A DNA stretch of 64,000 nt, taken from Deltaproteobacteria bacterium. GTDB lineage: Bacteria > Bdellovibrionota > UBA1018 > UBA923. Shown here one piece after another: positions 1-8,399 of the stretch; position 1 is the first letter of the stretch, and each line of letters starts with the position of its first letter. A program made the translations under genes and the position numbers. The stretch covers positions 1-64,000 of the forward strand of contig JACPKS010000111.1 of the NCBI GenBank assembly GCA_016186905.1. The letters are read 5' to 3'. Under the pieces are notes generated by a model. That model saw only the letters and a program-made list of their open reading frames with translations, was not told the origin of the DNA and did no database searches.

Positions 1-20
1 CAAGACCTCGCGAAGCGGTT

Positions 21-1424
21 TTAGGCCCTGTGGGCCTCAGCAAACAGCGCGTAGAAATGAATCGCGCTTTTGATGCACGAATAAAAATCGGCGATGACCA
101 TGCTCTCGTTTTCGGAATGCGCGTTGGTGTAGGGGTCTTCAACACCGATCAGGAGCGCTGGCGCGCCGCCAAGAGCCTTGGCAAACGGCTCCACAAACGG
201 AATCGTCCCGCCGCATCCCATGAGAACGGGCTTGCGGCCGTAACCTAGCTCCAAGGCTTGCATCGCGGCCTCGAACGCCGGGCCGGAGGCCACGATACCC
301 CATGCGCCAACGCCGTCGTGCGTGTGCAGGCCGACTTCAATGCCCCAGGGTGCCACGCGCCGGACGTGTTCTTCGACGAGCTTCGCGGTTCTTTTGGGAT
401 CCATGTCGGGGGCGAGCCTGATTCCAAAGCGCGCCCATGCGGAATCCATGATGGAATTGGCGGCCTGTTTTCGCGAGCTCGCCTCAATCGCGTTCACCGC
501 GAGCGAGGGCTCGCGCCACATCTGGATGAGCGGCTTTACCGTTCCGTCGCGCGCGGGAGTCGCGTGCGTGTCGCGCAAAAATCCCGCCTGCGCGCGGAAT
601 TCGGGAATCGAAAACGACAGTTCGGCATAGGCGCGCGCCTCTGACCCGGTCACCGGCCGCACTTCATCCCAAATCCCCGGAATGCAAACCCTTCCCTGCT
701 CATCGACCATGCTCGAAAGAATTTTCGCGAGCGCCATGGTCGCGTCGGGCGTCGGCCCGCCCCACATCCCGGAATGTTTCGGCGAGCGGAGCGCGCGCAC
801 CTCAAGATCAAACGAGACGAGCCCGCGAAGCGAAACCGTGAGCGCGGGCAAACCGATGTCGTAGTTCTGCGTATCGGTCAAAATCATCGCATCGGCCTGG
901 AGCTTCTTCGAGTATTTCGAGAGAAACAGCGCGAGATGAGTCGAGCCGATCTCCTCTTCGCCTTCGATGACGAGCTTCACGTTGAGCGGAAGTTTTCCGC
1001 AGGCTTTAAGCCAGCTCGCGATCGCGGCGGTGTGCACGACGATGCCGGCCTTGTCGTCGGCGGTGCCCCGGCCAAAAAGCCTTCCGTCCCTCTCGGCGGG
1101 ATCAAAGGGCGGCGATTTCCAAAGCGCTTCGCGCCCCGGCGGCTGCACGTCGTGGTGCGCGTACAAAAGAAGGGTCGGCTTTCCCGGCGCGCGCAGCCAG
1201 TCGCCGTAGACGTAGGGATGAACGCCGGGCTCGAGTTCGAGAATCTCGACGTTTTCCAAGCCGGACGTTTTTAAGAGGTCGAAAACGGCGCGAGCCGAGC
1301 GGCGCACTTCCTCAGGCGAAAAGCCCGGAAAACTGACACTAGGAATGCGAACGAGATTCTTGAGATCTTCAAGATGCGCGCGCTTGTTGTCGCCAAACTG
1401 AGACAGCGCTTTCTGGGCGTCCAT
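21..1424 (-). CDS. M20 family metallo-dipeptidase
   Basis: Probable zinc-dependent exopeptidase of peptidase family M20, hydrolysing dipeptides or N-acyl amino acids in the cytoplasm. At 467 aa it has the usual length. The metal-binding signature AHHDVQ lies at about 89-94, GRGTADDKAG at 118-127 (bridging Asp), and EGEEEIGS at about 154-161 supplies the general-base and metal Glu. HSGMWGG near 217 marks the lid-domain insertion, and a GCGGT stretch and a late AHSENE supply the terminal His ligand. The ATG is preceded by GGAGGTG about 9 nt upstream. It lies 56 nt downstream of tatA on the same strand, with a hairpin between. Substrate specificity cannot be read from the sequence. Confidence 0.9.
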   Translation of the reverse strand: MDAQKALSQFGDNKRAHLEDLKNLVRIPSVSFPGFSPEEVRRSARAVFDLLKTSGLENVEILELEPGVHPYVYGDWLRAPGKPTLLLYAHHDVQPPGREALWKSPPFDPAERDGRLFGRGTADDKAGIVVHTAAIASWLKACGKLPLNVKLVIEGEEEIGSTHLALFLSKYSKKLQADAMILTDTQNYDIGLPALTVSLRGLVSFDLEVRALRSPKHSGMWGGPTPDATMALAKILSSMVDEQGRVCIPGIWDEVRPVTGSEARAYAELSFSIPEFRAQAGFLRDTHATPARDGTVKPLIQMWREPSLAVNAIEASSRKQAANSIMDSAWARFGIRLAPDMDPKRTAKLVEEHVRRVAPWGIEVGLHTHDGVGAWGIVASGPAFEAAMQALELGYGRKPVLMGCGGTIPFVEPFAKALGGAPALLIGVEDPYTNAHSENESMVIADFYSCIKSAIHFYALFAEAHRA

Positions 1425-1441
1425 CCGCGTCGCACCTCCGG

Positions 1442-1475
1442 TGCGCTCAAAAGCCGAACCTTCGGTTCGCTCAAA
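1442..1475. repeat. TTCG-loop hairpin repeat, copy 1
   Basis: Between tatA and the peptidase gene, the stem CGAACC (1455-1460) and GGTTCG (1464-1469) closes a TTC loop, flanked by GCTCAAAA on both sides. A second copy with a different but self-complementary stem lies inside tatA at 1650-1680. Confidence 0.6.
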
Positions 1476-1480
1476 AAAGA

Positions 1481-1852
1481 TCAGGCCGTCGGGGCGGCCG
1501 GGTTCTGTACAGAGGCTTTGGGCGCCGCCGCTTCGGCAGCGGGATTCGCGGCAGCATTCACCGCAGGATTCGCGACGTCGTCCGCCTCTGGAGTCGCGCG
1601 CTCCGTCGCGCTAAAAGGGCGCTCTGGAGCAGTCGCGCTAAAAGCGCGCTCAAAAGTCGCGCCTTCGGCGCGCTCAGAAGCAGTGGCGTTTCGCGCCTCA
1701 AGCTGGCCCGAGCTTGGCGGTGAATTGAGGCCTTCCTTGAAGTTCTTAAGGGCTTTTCCGATGCTCGCTCCGAGCTCCGGAAGTTTGCGCGGCCCGAAAA
1801 TAAGCAATACCGCAGCCAGGATCAGAAGATGTTCGCCGGAGAGTCCAAACAT
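1481..1852 (-). CDS. tatA: Twin-arginine translocase subunit TatA-like
   Basis: Sec-independent protein export subunit of the inner membrane. The 123-aa product begins with a single membrane helix (about residues 5-20), then the hinge FGPRKLPELG (19-28) and an amphipathic helix to about residue 45, which is the whole TatA/TatB core. The remaining 75 residues are Ala/Glu/Pro-rich low complexity, with repeated ERAFSAT/ERPFSAT-like units encoded by hairpin repeats. The ATG is preceded by GAGGTGA. No tatB or tatC is adjacent, so TatA rather than TatB is assigned from the hinge sequence only. Confidence 0.88.
   Translation of the reverse strand: MFGLSGEHLLILAAVLLIFGPRKLPELGASIGKALKNFKEGLNSPPSSGQLEARNATASERAEGATFERAFSATAPERPFSATERATPEADDVANPAVNAAANPAAEAAAPKASVQNPAAPTA
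1650..1680. repeat. TTCG-loop hairpin repeat, copy 2 (inside tatA)
   Basis: Stem CGCGCC (1658-1663) and GGCGCG (1667-1672) around TTC, flanked by GCTCAAAAG and GCTCAGAAG. The flanks match the copy at 1442-1475, while the stem bases differ in a compensatory way. It is translated as part of the TatA tail. Confidence 0.6.
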
Positions 1853-1886
1853 GAGTCACCTCGAGATTTAAGTTGAAAGTGGCTCA

Positions 1887-1915
1887 GTCTTAAAACGCAT
1901 TACGCCGCCAGTCAA
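1887..1915 (-). promoter_or_regulatory. Possible sigma-70 promoter of tatA
   Basis: On the minus strand, TTGACT (1910-1915) is followed after 17 nt by TAAGAC (1887-1892), about 35 nt before the tatA start. The -35 is good and the -10 weak. Confidence 0.35.
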
Positions 1916-1921
1916 CACCCC

Positions 1922-1950
1922 TTGCGGTTTTCGACTTGATGCGTTAAAAG
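1922..1950 (+). promoter_or_regulatory. Possible promoter of the SGNH hydrolase gene
   Basis: TTGCGG (1922-1927), a 17-nt spacer, then TAAAAG (1945-1950), directly upstream of the gene at 1958. Both boxes are imperfect. Confidence 0.25.
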
Positions 1951-1957
1951 GGCGGCG

Positions 1958-2662
1958 ATGACCTATTTGAGCCGCCTAGCAGATCTCAAGAAACCGGCCC
2001 GCATCCAGCGATTGTTTTTGGCATCAGCCTTCCTTTTTTCCGGGATAAGCGCGCCGGCGGCCAAAGCCGATCGCATTCTTTTTATTGGCGATTCGCATGC
2101 GGCTGGCACGTTCGGGAGGGTGCTTGACGAGCGCCTGCGCACGATCGCGGATGCCGAGGTCACGTCGTTTGGGAGCTGCGGTTCAAGTCCTGCGTGGTGG
2201 TTTAAGGGAACGTCAACGCCTTGCGGGTATTTTGAGCGCCTATCTGGTCAAAGAGAAGGGAAGTATAAGAAAACGTCGCCCACACCTCTTCTGCCCACAC
2301 TTCTTGAAACTCTTAAGCCGGGCGTCGTCATTATCGAACAGGGGGCAAACCTCGTCCTGGAATCAGCGGAAGTCATCACCGCACAAACTCGAAAGATGGC
2401 GGAAGCGGTCGTGAAATCCGGCGCGCGTTGCGCGTGGATTGGGCCGCCGCATTCGCGCAAATACGATCGAACGAATCTTTACGAGACGCTTGAGCCCGAA
2501 GCAAGGCGTTCCGGCTGCGCGTTCATCGATTCGCGTCCGTTCACTCATTATCCTGCGACCGGCGGCGACGGCGTTCACTACGATTCCATACCCGTCTCGG
2601 GCCGCATGCTGGCGACCACGTGGGCGGAAAGTGTGCTCGCTGAAATTAAAAAACAGCTCTAA
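1958..2662 (+). CDS. Secreted SGNH/GDSL-like hydrolase
   Basis: Predicted exported esterase or acyl hydrolase, 234 aa. An N-terminal signal region with a hydrophobic stretch at about 18-36 ends near AKA-D. The catalytic Ser block is IGDSHAAG (43-50), with Ser46 as nucleophile. Near the C-terminus GDGVHYD (about 203-209) provides the D-x-x-H pair of SGNH enzymes. The GDSH variant of the Ser block, rather than GDSL, occurs in some SGNH branches acting on glycans. A purine-rich ribosome site (AAAAGGGCGG) precedes the ATG. It is divergent from tatA. The natural substrate is unknown; cell-envelope polysaccharide deacetylation is a guess. Confidence 0.75.
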   Translation: MTYLSRLADLKKPARIQRLFLASAFLFSGISAPAAKADRILFIGDSHAAGTFGRVLDERLRTIADAEVTSFGSCGSSPAWWFKGTSTPCGYFERLSGQREGKYKKTSPTPLLPTLLETLKPGVVIIEQGANLVLESAEVITAQTRKMAEAVVKSGARCAWIGPPHSRKYDRTNLYETLEPEARRSGCAFIDSRPFTHYPATGGDGVHYDSIPVSGRMLATTWAESVLAEIKKQL

Positions 2663-2748
2663 AGCCTAACCTCAATTTCTCACCAGAATCCTGACTGCGC
2701 GCACCCAACCAAGGAAAAGCATCTCTTTGGGTGGCAAGGCGCTGCTCG

Positions 2749-3384
2749 CTAAACGATCAATCGCCCACTCCGAATAAAGAATCTCTTCACGACACCTGCC
2801 GCAGTGAACAGTTCAATCCCCAAACCTTCAAACGCGTTCTTGGTGAGGTAGTGCCGTAGACCTAGAAGATCGCGTCCCCAATGAACAACGCGCGAGTAGG
2901 CGAGCGAGTCCCAGAATTTTCGCTTTGGTTCCTTTACGTCTGTAGTTTCCTTGCCTCGGGCATATGAAGGCTTCTCCACATGTATTCTCGGGATCTCGCG
3001 GTCTTGCAGCGGCCTAAGAGCCCTGCCTTTTCTCGCGCCAGTCACGGCCGTCGCGATCTGCGCGGGAATCGTGCGCATGAACGAACGAAAATCCTCACGA
3101 CGGCCGGCCTGAATCAGCAGATGCACGTGATTTCCAACGTTTTCGAACTGCATCACACGAACGCGAAATTTTTTGGCGAATTTGGAAATGATCGTCGAAA
3201 CGCGCCTTGCATTGGCCGGTGCCAGAAGCGACCATTCCCCCCGCGCCCGCTCCGCGCGCATCACCACGTGAACGGGCCTCCTTGAATCGAAGGGGCGATA
3301 CGTCTTTCGGCGGCCACGCTGCAACCCGCCGCCGTATTCCAACGCGGGCTTTTTGAAGAATTCGAGCTGTTGGGAGCGCGCCAT
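2749..3384 (-). CDS. Y1-type (RAYT-like) transposase
   Basis: Member of the IS200/REP-associated tyrosine transposase superfamily (Y1_Tnp fold), 211 aa. Motifs are HVVMRA (about 39-44) and the HUH metal motif NHVHLL (about 84-89). A later FWDSLAYSR segment (about 158-166) carries the candidate nucleophilic Tyr, followed by WGRDLLGLRHYL. AAGGAGG sits about 12 nt before the ATG. No IS ends are seen tightly flanking it, as expected for RAYT genes, which are usually single-copy and thought to act on dispersed palindromic repeats. The window is rich in palindromic repeats, but a functional link is inference only. Confidence 0.8.
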   Translation of the reverse strand: MARSQQLEFFKKPALEYGGGLQRGRRKTYRPFDSRRPVHVVMRAERARGEWSLLAPANARRVSTIISKFAKKFRVRVMQFENVGNHVHLLIQAGRREDFRSFMRTIPAQIATAVTGARKGRALRPLQDREIPRIHVEKPSYARGKETTDVKEPKRKFWDSLAYSRVVHWGRDLLGLRHYLTKNAFEGLGIELFTAAGVVKRFFIRSGRLIV

Positions 3385-3822
3385 TCGTGTAACGACCTCC
3401 TTCCTGTTCTGTTTCTGTAAATATCTAATATCAATATTTTGTATTGGGGCAATAGAATATTATCGTTTCGGACACATTCAACAGTCAAGTTCGACGTATG
3501 TCTGTCGAGAGCGGACCTCAAATACGTCGAGATATCCGGAGGTATTTTCAGGGAAGGAACTCCCTCGCGTTAAAATAGTCGCTGATAGCCGCTGAGCGTC
3601 AAGACCGCGATTCAATGAGGGCGTCAAAAAGCCGGGTCAGGACTTTGAAAATTCAGATCAAACCGGTGAAAATTCAGGCGACCAGGCTGGCCATGTCCTC
3701 CGGCAACGTGCTTTAGCCCAGAACCCCGATCAACATGGCAGTACTCCACGCACGCATTTCTCCATGCGCGACGTTGCCATCTGATTTTAAAAAAATTTGA
3801 ATCCAAAAATGCTTTAAAAACG
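3385..3822. other. 438-nt gap with possible IS remnant
   Basis: No convincing gene. The left part is AT-rich and probably carries the promoter of the RAYT gene. At 3647-3656 and 3668-3677 GAAAATTCAG occurs twice in direct orientation with 21-nt periodicity. Regular short direct repeats of this sort are found at the ends of some insertion sequences (the IS21 family, for example). An 87-codon minus-strand frame crosses this area but runs into the 3' end of the SDR gene and has no recognisable domain. A decayed IS end is the best guess, at low confidence. Confidence 0.3.
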
Positions 3823-4641
3823 CTAGCCTGGCAGCTCGACGGCACCGCGGCCTTTAAGCCCCATTCTGAAAAGCAGCCGCAAGACAAACGGCATATGCTG
3901 TGCCAGGAAAACCAATATTTTTCCGTGCGCGGTGATCACGATCTCGCGCCGGCGGCACGCGATGGCGCCGACGAGTTTGCGGGCCGCGACGTCTGCCGGC
4001 ATGTGAAGCCGCGTCGGCCCCGTCGTCGCACGAGCATGAAATACGCCGGCGTTATCCACCTTGCGCAGCTCGCTTACGACAAGGCCGGGAGAAAGCAGCG
4101 TCACCGAAACGCCAGCGGGTCTCAGCTCGTGCTCGAGCGCTTCCGCGAGTGCTCGCACGGCGAATTTGCTCATCGAGTACGCCGAGCTCGCAGGCGCCGA
4201 AAAATACGAAGTGATGCTGCCCGTGAAGGCAAGCCGGCCTTTGGATCGCTTGAGTGCGGGCATTACCGCGTAAACGGTGCGAACAAGCCCGAACACGTTG
4301 GTTTCGAACTGCCGTCGATAATCCTCAAGTGTCAGCGACGAAAACGCCCCCACCACGCCAAAGCCCGCGTTCGCGACCGCGACGTCAAGCGCGCCGAACC
4401 GCGCAGTCGCAGCCTGCACGGCACGTTCGACATCACCTTCGCGATTCACGTCGCAACGGGCGGCGATCGCGCGCCCGCCGCGCGATTCGATCGTCGAAAC
4501 CAGGCGCGCGAGCCGTTCCTCGCGGCGCGCGCATAAAACGAGCCGCGCTCCTCTTGCCGCGAATTCCATCGCCAGCGCCTCGCCGATCCCCGAGGAAGCG
4601 CCGGTGATCAGTACGGTCTTGTTCTTCAACGAATCGCTCAC
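3823..4641 (-). CDS. Short-chain dehydrogenase/reductase
   Basis: Classical SDR oxidoreductase of 272 aa using NAD(P)H. It has the Rossmann motif TGASSGIG (13-20), NAG at 91-93, a catalytic Ser near 142-144, and Tyr155-x3-Lys159 in YSMSK. Arg residues after beta-2 (CARREER) suggest NADPH preference. The C-terminal 35 residues are hydrophobic and basic (KILVFLAQHMPF...LLFRMG), resembling membrane-associated SDRs that act on lipids or long-chain ketones. It is divergent from the outer-membrane gene at 4676 with only 34 nt between them. The substrate is not identifiable. Confidence 0.85.
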   Translation of the reverse strand: MSDSLKNKTVLITGASSGIGEALAMEFAARGARLVLCARREERLARLVSTIESRGGRAIAARCDVNREGDVERAVQAATARFGALDVAVANAGFGVVGAFSSLTLEDYRRQFETNVFGLVRTVYAVMPALKRSKGRLAFTGSITSYFSAPASSAYSMSKFAVRALAEALEHELRPAGVSVTLLSPGLVVSELRKVDNAGVFHARATTGPTRLHMPADVAARKLVGAIACRRREIVITAHGKILVFLAQHMPFVLRLLFRMGLKGRGAVELPG

Positions 4642-4675
4642 TTGCGCAGTTTAAAGTCGGGCGAATTCGAATACA

Positions 4676-6199
4676 ATGAGATCCATGCGCTGGTGCTTTA
4701 GTCGCCGTCCGGCAACGCCAATAACCGTCTTGCTCGCGATGCTTACAGCCATCGCCACGCCGGCGGCCTGGGCGCAACACCAGCAGGCTCCGCCGCAACA
4801 TGCACCGAGCCAGCCGGGGTTTCCGCAATCGCGTTACGAGAAAGTCTTGATCAAGACCGGACGCAAAGCGGGTATTGCCGGAAGCACGCGCCTGGATGGT
4901 GCCCATCCGGATGGCACTCATCTGGATGGCACTCATCTGGAATGGGATGCGATGCCGCTCGTGCGGCGCTGGCTCGTCGTGATCGCGCTCGACGACGAGA
5001 TGAACGAGATCCTCGACGTCGGAACGTCCGACGCGAGCTCTTACACCGCGCCCGCACTCCCGCCGGGACTTTATTATTTTTACGCCGAAGGGCTTTCCGC
5101 CGAGCGCGTGATCGGCCGCACTGACGTCACCGAGTTTCGGATCGCGGGTGACTCCGGTGACACGCGAAAGAAAAAAGCGCTTCCCGCGCCCGAACTTCTC
5201 GAGCCCGCTGACGGCGCATTTTTCCCGGTCGAACCCAAGGCGCGCCTCTCATGGAAGCCGGTCGCGGGAGCGCGAAGCTACCGCGTGCAGATTTGGGACA
5301 AAGATGAAGTGCGCGATCGCGTGCGTAAGCAGCGCCTTCCCGTCGCGCGTTGGATCACCGAAACGCGGGAGCCGTGGCTTGAGTTCCACGACGTTCCCTA
5401 CTCCTCGTATTTATACTTGCAGCCGGCCGAATACCGCTGGGATGTCGCCGCGATCGACGCGACCACCGATGAGCTCGGCCAGCAGTCAAGCCGCTCTTTT
5501 GTCGTCACGCGCCAGTACTACCTGCGATCCAAACAGGTTCTGGTGCGCTTAAACGCCGCCTTCAGCGCATCGGCGAAATACGGCTCGCACAGCGCGACCG
5601 GAAACCAGAGTCAGCAGCTCTCCGCCTCCTCGTCGGGCATCGCGGCGGAAGCGCAGTGGTGGTACGCCCGACAGTGGGGCTTGGGCTTTGACGCGGATCT
5701 GCTCACCGTCGGCCTCGGCGGCGCGGGAAACAGCGCGGCGTTTTCATTGGGCGCCGACTTCAACCACCGCGTTCACCTCTCAAAGGACGCGGCGGGGTGG
5801 ACCCTGGTCTTCGGCGCGGGACTTGGCCTTCAGCAACTTCCCCAGATCGATCGCGCGAGCTCGCCGTCGCAGGTTTCGTCGCCGCAAGCGCTCGGTCCGA
5901 GACTCGGATTGCGTCTCATCAAGCGGTTTGAGAGCCCGTGGGAGGCCGAGCTGCGGCTCGCGAGCCTCGTCCCGGCATACACGTTCGCGACTCCTACGGG
6001 AGCCGACGTGACGAAAGCGCCGCTCAACGCCGCCGCGACGGTCGCGCTTCGCTATCATACGAACCCGAACACGGCGTGGATGGTGGGCTACAGCGGTGGG
6101 GTGCGCCGCGTGCTTTACGTGCCGTCAGGCTCGCGCGCGCAGTCGGGCGCGTCGCTCGCCGCGGGCTACGCTCAGCTGGGCATTCAAGTCGAATACTGA
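4676..6199 (+). CDS. Outer-membrane protein with FN3-like region and barrel
   Basis: Unnamed 507-aa envelope protein. A signal peptide covers about the first 34 residues and ends AWA-Q. It is followed by a Gln/Pro-rich stretch and a tandem LDGxH repeat (about 73-87). Next comes a beta-sandwich-like region containing LSWKPVAGARSYRVQIWD, which resembles fibronectin type III repeats. The last 230 residues alternate polar and hydrophobic residues and end in an aromatic/charged strand (IQVEY), typical of an outer-membrane beta-barrel. An in-frame ATG at 4685 is an alternative start; neither has a Shine-Dalgarno sequence. It is 14 nt upstream of argF and may be cotranscribed with it. Function unknown. 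Confidence 0.7.
   Translation: MRSMRWCFSRRPATPITVLLAMLTAIATPAAWAQHQQAPPQHAPSQPGFPQSRYEKVLIKTGRKAGIAGSTRLDGAHPDGTHLDGTHLEWDAMPLVRRWLVVIALDDEMNEILDVGTSDASSYTAPALPPGLYYFYAEGLSAERVIGRTDVTEFRIAGDSGDTRKKKALPAPELLEPADGAFFPVEPKARLSWKPVAGARSYRVQIWDKDEVRDRVRKQRLPVARWITETREPWLEFHDVPYSSYLYLQPAEYRWDVAAIDATTDELGQQSSRSFVVTRQYYLRSKQVLVRLNAAFSASAKYGSHSATGNQSQQLSASSSGIAAEAQWWYARQWGLGFDADLLTVGLGGAGNSAAFSLGADFNHRVHLSKDAAGWTLVFGAGLGLQQLPQIDRASSPSQVSSPQALGPRLGLRLIKRFESPWEAELRLASLVPAYTFATPTGADVTKAPLNAAATVALRYHTNPNTAWMVGYSGGVRRVLYVPSGSRAQSGASLAAGYAQLGIQVEY
4893..4940 (+). repeat. 15-bp tandem repeat in coding sequence
   Basis: Three units of about 15 bp (core GGATGGCACTCATCT) encode LDGAH-PDGTH-LDGTH in the outer-membrane protein. 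Being a multiple of three, copy-number change would keep the frame. Confidence 0.7.
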
Positions 6200-6213
6200 T
6201 ATAGACGTCTGAT

Positions 6214-7185
6214 ATGCCGGCAGCTATTACGATCCAAAACAGAAGCGCGCCCTCGCGCGCAAAACAACTGAAGCGCGATCTGCTGACGCTCACCGAATTC
6301 ACCCCGCGCGAGCTTGCGGCGCTTCTGGAGCTGGCTTCTAAAATCAAGAAATCGCCCAGGAAATACGCGCGAGCGCTTTCAGGGCAAACGCTCGCGATGA
6401 TTTTTCACAAAAGCTCGACGCGCACGCGCGTCTCGTTCGAGGTGGCGATGTACCAGCTCGGCGGACACGCGCTTTTTTTGAGCGGCTCCGAAATTCAGCT
6501 CAACCGCGGCGAGACGATCGCCGACACCGCGCGCGTTCTGTCTCGTTATGCGCAGGGAATCATGATCCGCACGTTCGGGCACGCGGTCGTCGAGGAGCTC
6601 GCCGCCGCGGCAAGCGTGCCGGTGATCAACGGGCTTACCGACCGGCACCATCCCTGCCAGATTCTTGCCGACCTCCTCACGCTGAAGGAACGCCACGGCA
6701 GGCTCAAAGGCCTGAAACTCGTTTACGTCGGCGACGGCAACAACGTCGTGCACAGCCTTCTCATCGGAACCGCTCTGGCGGGAATTCATTTCAAAGTGAT
6801 CTGCCCGGAAGGGTACCTGCCCGATCCCGTGCTCGTCGATTACGCCGCCCGGGAAGGAAAAAGGCAGGGCGCGAGCGTTGAAATCTCGCACAAGCTTTCG
6901 ATCAGAGGCGCCGACGCCGTGTACACCGACGCCTGGACGAGCATGGGACAGGAAGCCGAAATGGCCGTGCGGCTGAAAGCCTTCCAGGGCTACGGCGTGA
7001 CCAAGGAGCTCATGCTCGAATCGCCTAGCGCGGTTTTTCTGCATTGCCTGCCCGCCCATCGCGGCGAGGAAGTTGAAGACGAAGTGATCGACAGCCCGCG
7101 GTCGGCCGTCTGGGATCAGGCCGAAAACCGCCTGCACGTCCAGAAAGCCGTGCTGCTCGAACTTTTGAAAGGGAGAACCAAATGA
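6214..7185 (+). CDS. argF: Ornithine carbamoyltransferase
   Basis: Forms citrulline from ornithine and carbamoyl phosphate in arginine synthesis. The 323-aa protein has the carbamoyl-phosphate motif SSTRTR (67-72), HPCQ (146-149), and HCLPAHRG near 287, where Cys binds the ornithine side chain. All three are diagnostic of OTCase rather than aspartate carbamoyltransferase. Its stop overlaps the argG start (ATGA), so translation is probably coupled. No ARG-box operator was recognised upstream. Confidence 0.96.
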   Translation: MPAAITIQNRSAPSRAKQLKRDLLTLTEFTPRELAALLELASKIKKSPRKYARALSGQTLAMIFHKSSTRTRVSFEVAMYQLGGHALFLSGSEIQLNRGETIADTARVLSRYAQGIMIRTFGHAVVEELAAAASVPVINGLTDRHHPCQILADLLTLKERHGRLKGLKLVYVGDGNNVVHSLLIGTALAGIHFKVICPEGYLPDPVLVDYAAREGKRQGASVEISHKLSIRGADAVYTDAWTSMGQEAEMAVRLKAFQGYGVTKELMLESPSAVFLHCLPAHRGEEVEDEVIDSPRSAVWDQAENRLHVQKAVLLELLKGRTK

Positions 7186-8399
7186 AGCGCAAGAAAATCG
7201 CACTCGCCTATTCGGGGGGACTCGACACGTCCATCATCATCCCGTGGCTCATCCAGAATTACGGCTGCGAAGTCGTGGCCTACATCGCCGACGTCGGGCA
7301 GGGCGACGATCTCGCCGCGGTCAAGGCCAAGGCGCTCAAGACCGGCGCTTCAAAAGCGATCGTCGCGGACCTGAAGCGCGAGTTCGTCGAAAACTACTGC
7401 TTTCGCGCTTTGCGCGCGCAGACGAAATATGAAGGCACGTACCTGCTCGGCACGTCGCTTGCCCGGCCCGTGATCGCCAAGGGGCTCGTCGAGGCGGCGG
7501 TCCGCGAGGGCTGCGAAGCGATCGCGCATGGTGCTACGGGAAAAGGCAACGATCAAGTCCGCTTCGAGCTCGCCGCGATGGCCTTAGCCCCCCATCTGAA
7601 AATCATCGCGCCCTGGCGCGAGTGGACGATCCGCTCGCGCCAAGACGCGATCGACTTCGCCAAGAGCCACGGCATTCCGATTCCGGTCACGAAAAAGCAT
7701 CCGTACTCGATGGACGGAAATCTCTGGCATCTCTCGCATGAAGGCGGCGACCTCGAAAATCCGTGGAACGAGGCCGGCGAACACGTCTACCTCATCACCG
7801 CTGACCCGCTGAAGGCCCCGCGAAAGCCCCGGTATCTCGTGATCGGCTTCGAGCGGGGCAAGCCAGTGAGCCTTGACGGCAAAAAAATGGACGGCGTCGA
7901 GCTTCTCGGGAAACTGAACGCCATTGGCAAGCATTACGGCGTGGGGCGCATCAACATCGTTGAAAACCGTCTCGTCGGGATGAAGTGTCGCAGCGTCTAC
8001 GAATCGCCGGGTGCGACGATTCTTTACGAAGCCCACCGCGCGATGCAGGTTCTTACGGTCGAGCGCGATGCGCTCCACTACGCGCAAACGTTGTCGCTCA
8101 AGTACGCCGACCTCGTCTATTACGGGCAATGGTTCTCGCCGCTGCGCCGCGCGATCGACGCGTTCTTCGACGAGCATCAGCAAAACGTCACGGGCGAGGC
8201 CCGCGTGCGGCTCACTCCCGGGGTCGTGCAAACGGTCGGCGTGCGCTCGCGCTACTCGCTTTATTCGGCCGATCTCGCGACGTTTGAGCGCGACGAGGTC
8301 TACAACCAGAAAGACGCGGAAGGCTTCATCCGTCTCTTCGGCCTGCCGCTCAAGGTCGCGGGCGCGGTGAACGGGCACGCACGCCGCCCCACTGCGTGA
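7182..8399 (+). CDS. argG: Argininosuccinate synthase
   Basis: ATP-dependent condensation of citrulline and aspartate to argininosuccinate. The 405-aa protein starts with the N-type ATP pyrophosphatase loop AYSGGLDTS (9-17), and [13 protein letters not shown] near 118 is the family signature for ATP and citrulline binding. Length is standard. The start ATG overlaps the argF stop by 4 nt, and its own stop overlaps a GTG start of argH, so argF-argG-argH read as one translationally coupled operon. Confidence 0.97.
   Translation: MKRKKIALAYSGGLDTSIIIPWLIQNYGCEVVAYIADVGQGDDLAAVKAKALKTGASKAIVADLKREFVENYCFRALRAQTKYEGTYLLGTSLARPVIAKGLVEAAVREGCEAIAHGATGKGNDQVRFELAAMALAPHLKIIAPWREWTIRSRQDAIDFAKSHGIPIPVTKKHPYSMDGNLWHLSHEGGDLENPWNEAGEHVYLITADPLKAPRKPRYLVIGFERGKPVSLDGKKMDGVELLGKLNAIGKHYGVGRINIVENRLVGMKCRSVYESPGATILYEAHRAMQVLTVERDALHYAQTLSLKYADLVYYGQWFSPLRRAIDAFFDEHQQNVTGEARVRLTPGVVQTVGVRSRYSLYSADLATFERDEVYNQKDAEGFIRLFGLPLKVAGAVNGHARRPTA

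Noticed and set aside
2180-2200. GGTTCAAGTCC, resembling a tRNA T-arm.
   Set aside because: It lies inside the SGNH hydrolase coding sequence, and no acceptor, D or anticodon arms are found around it.
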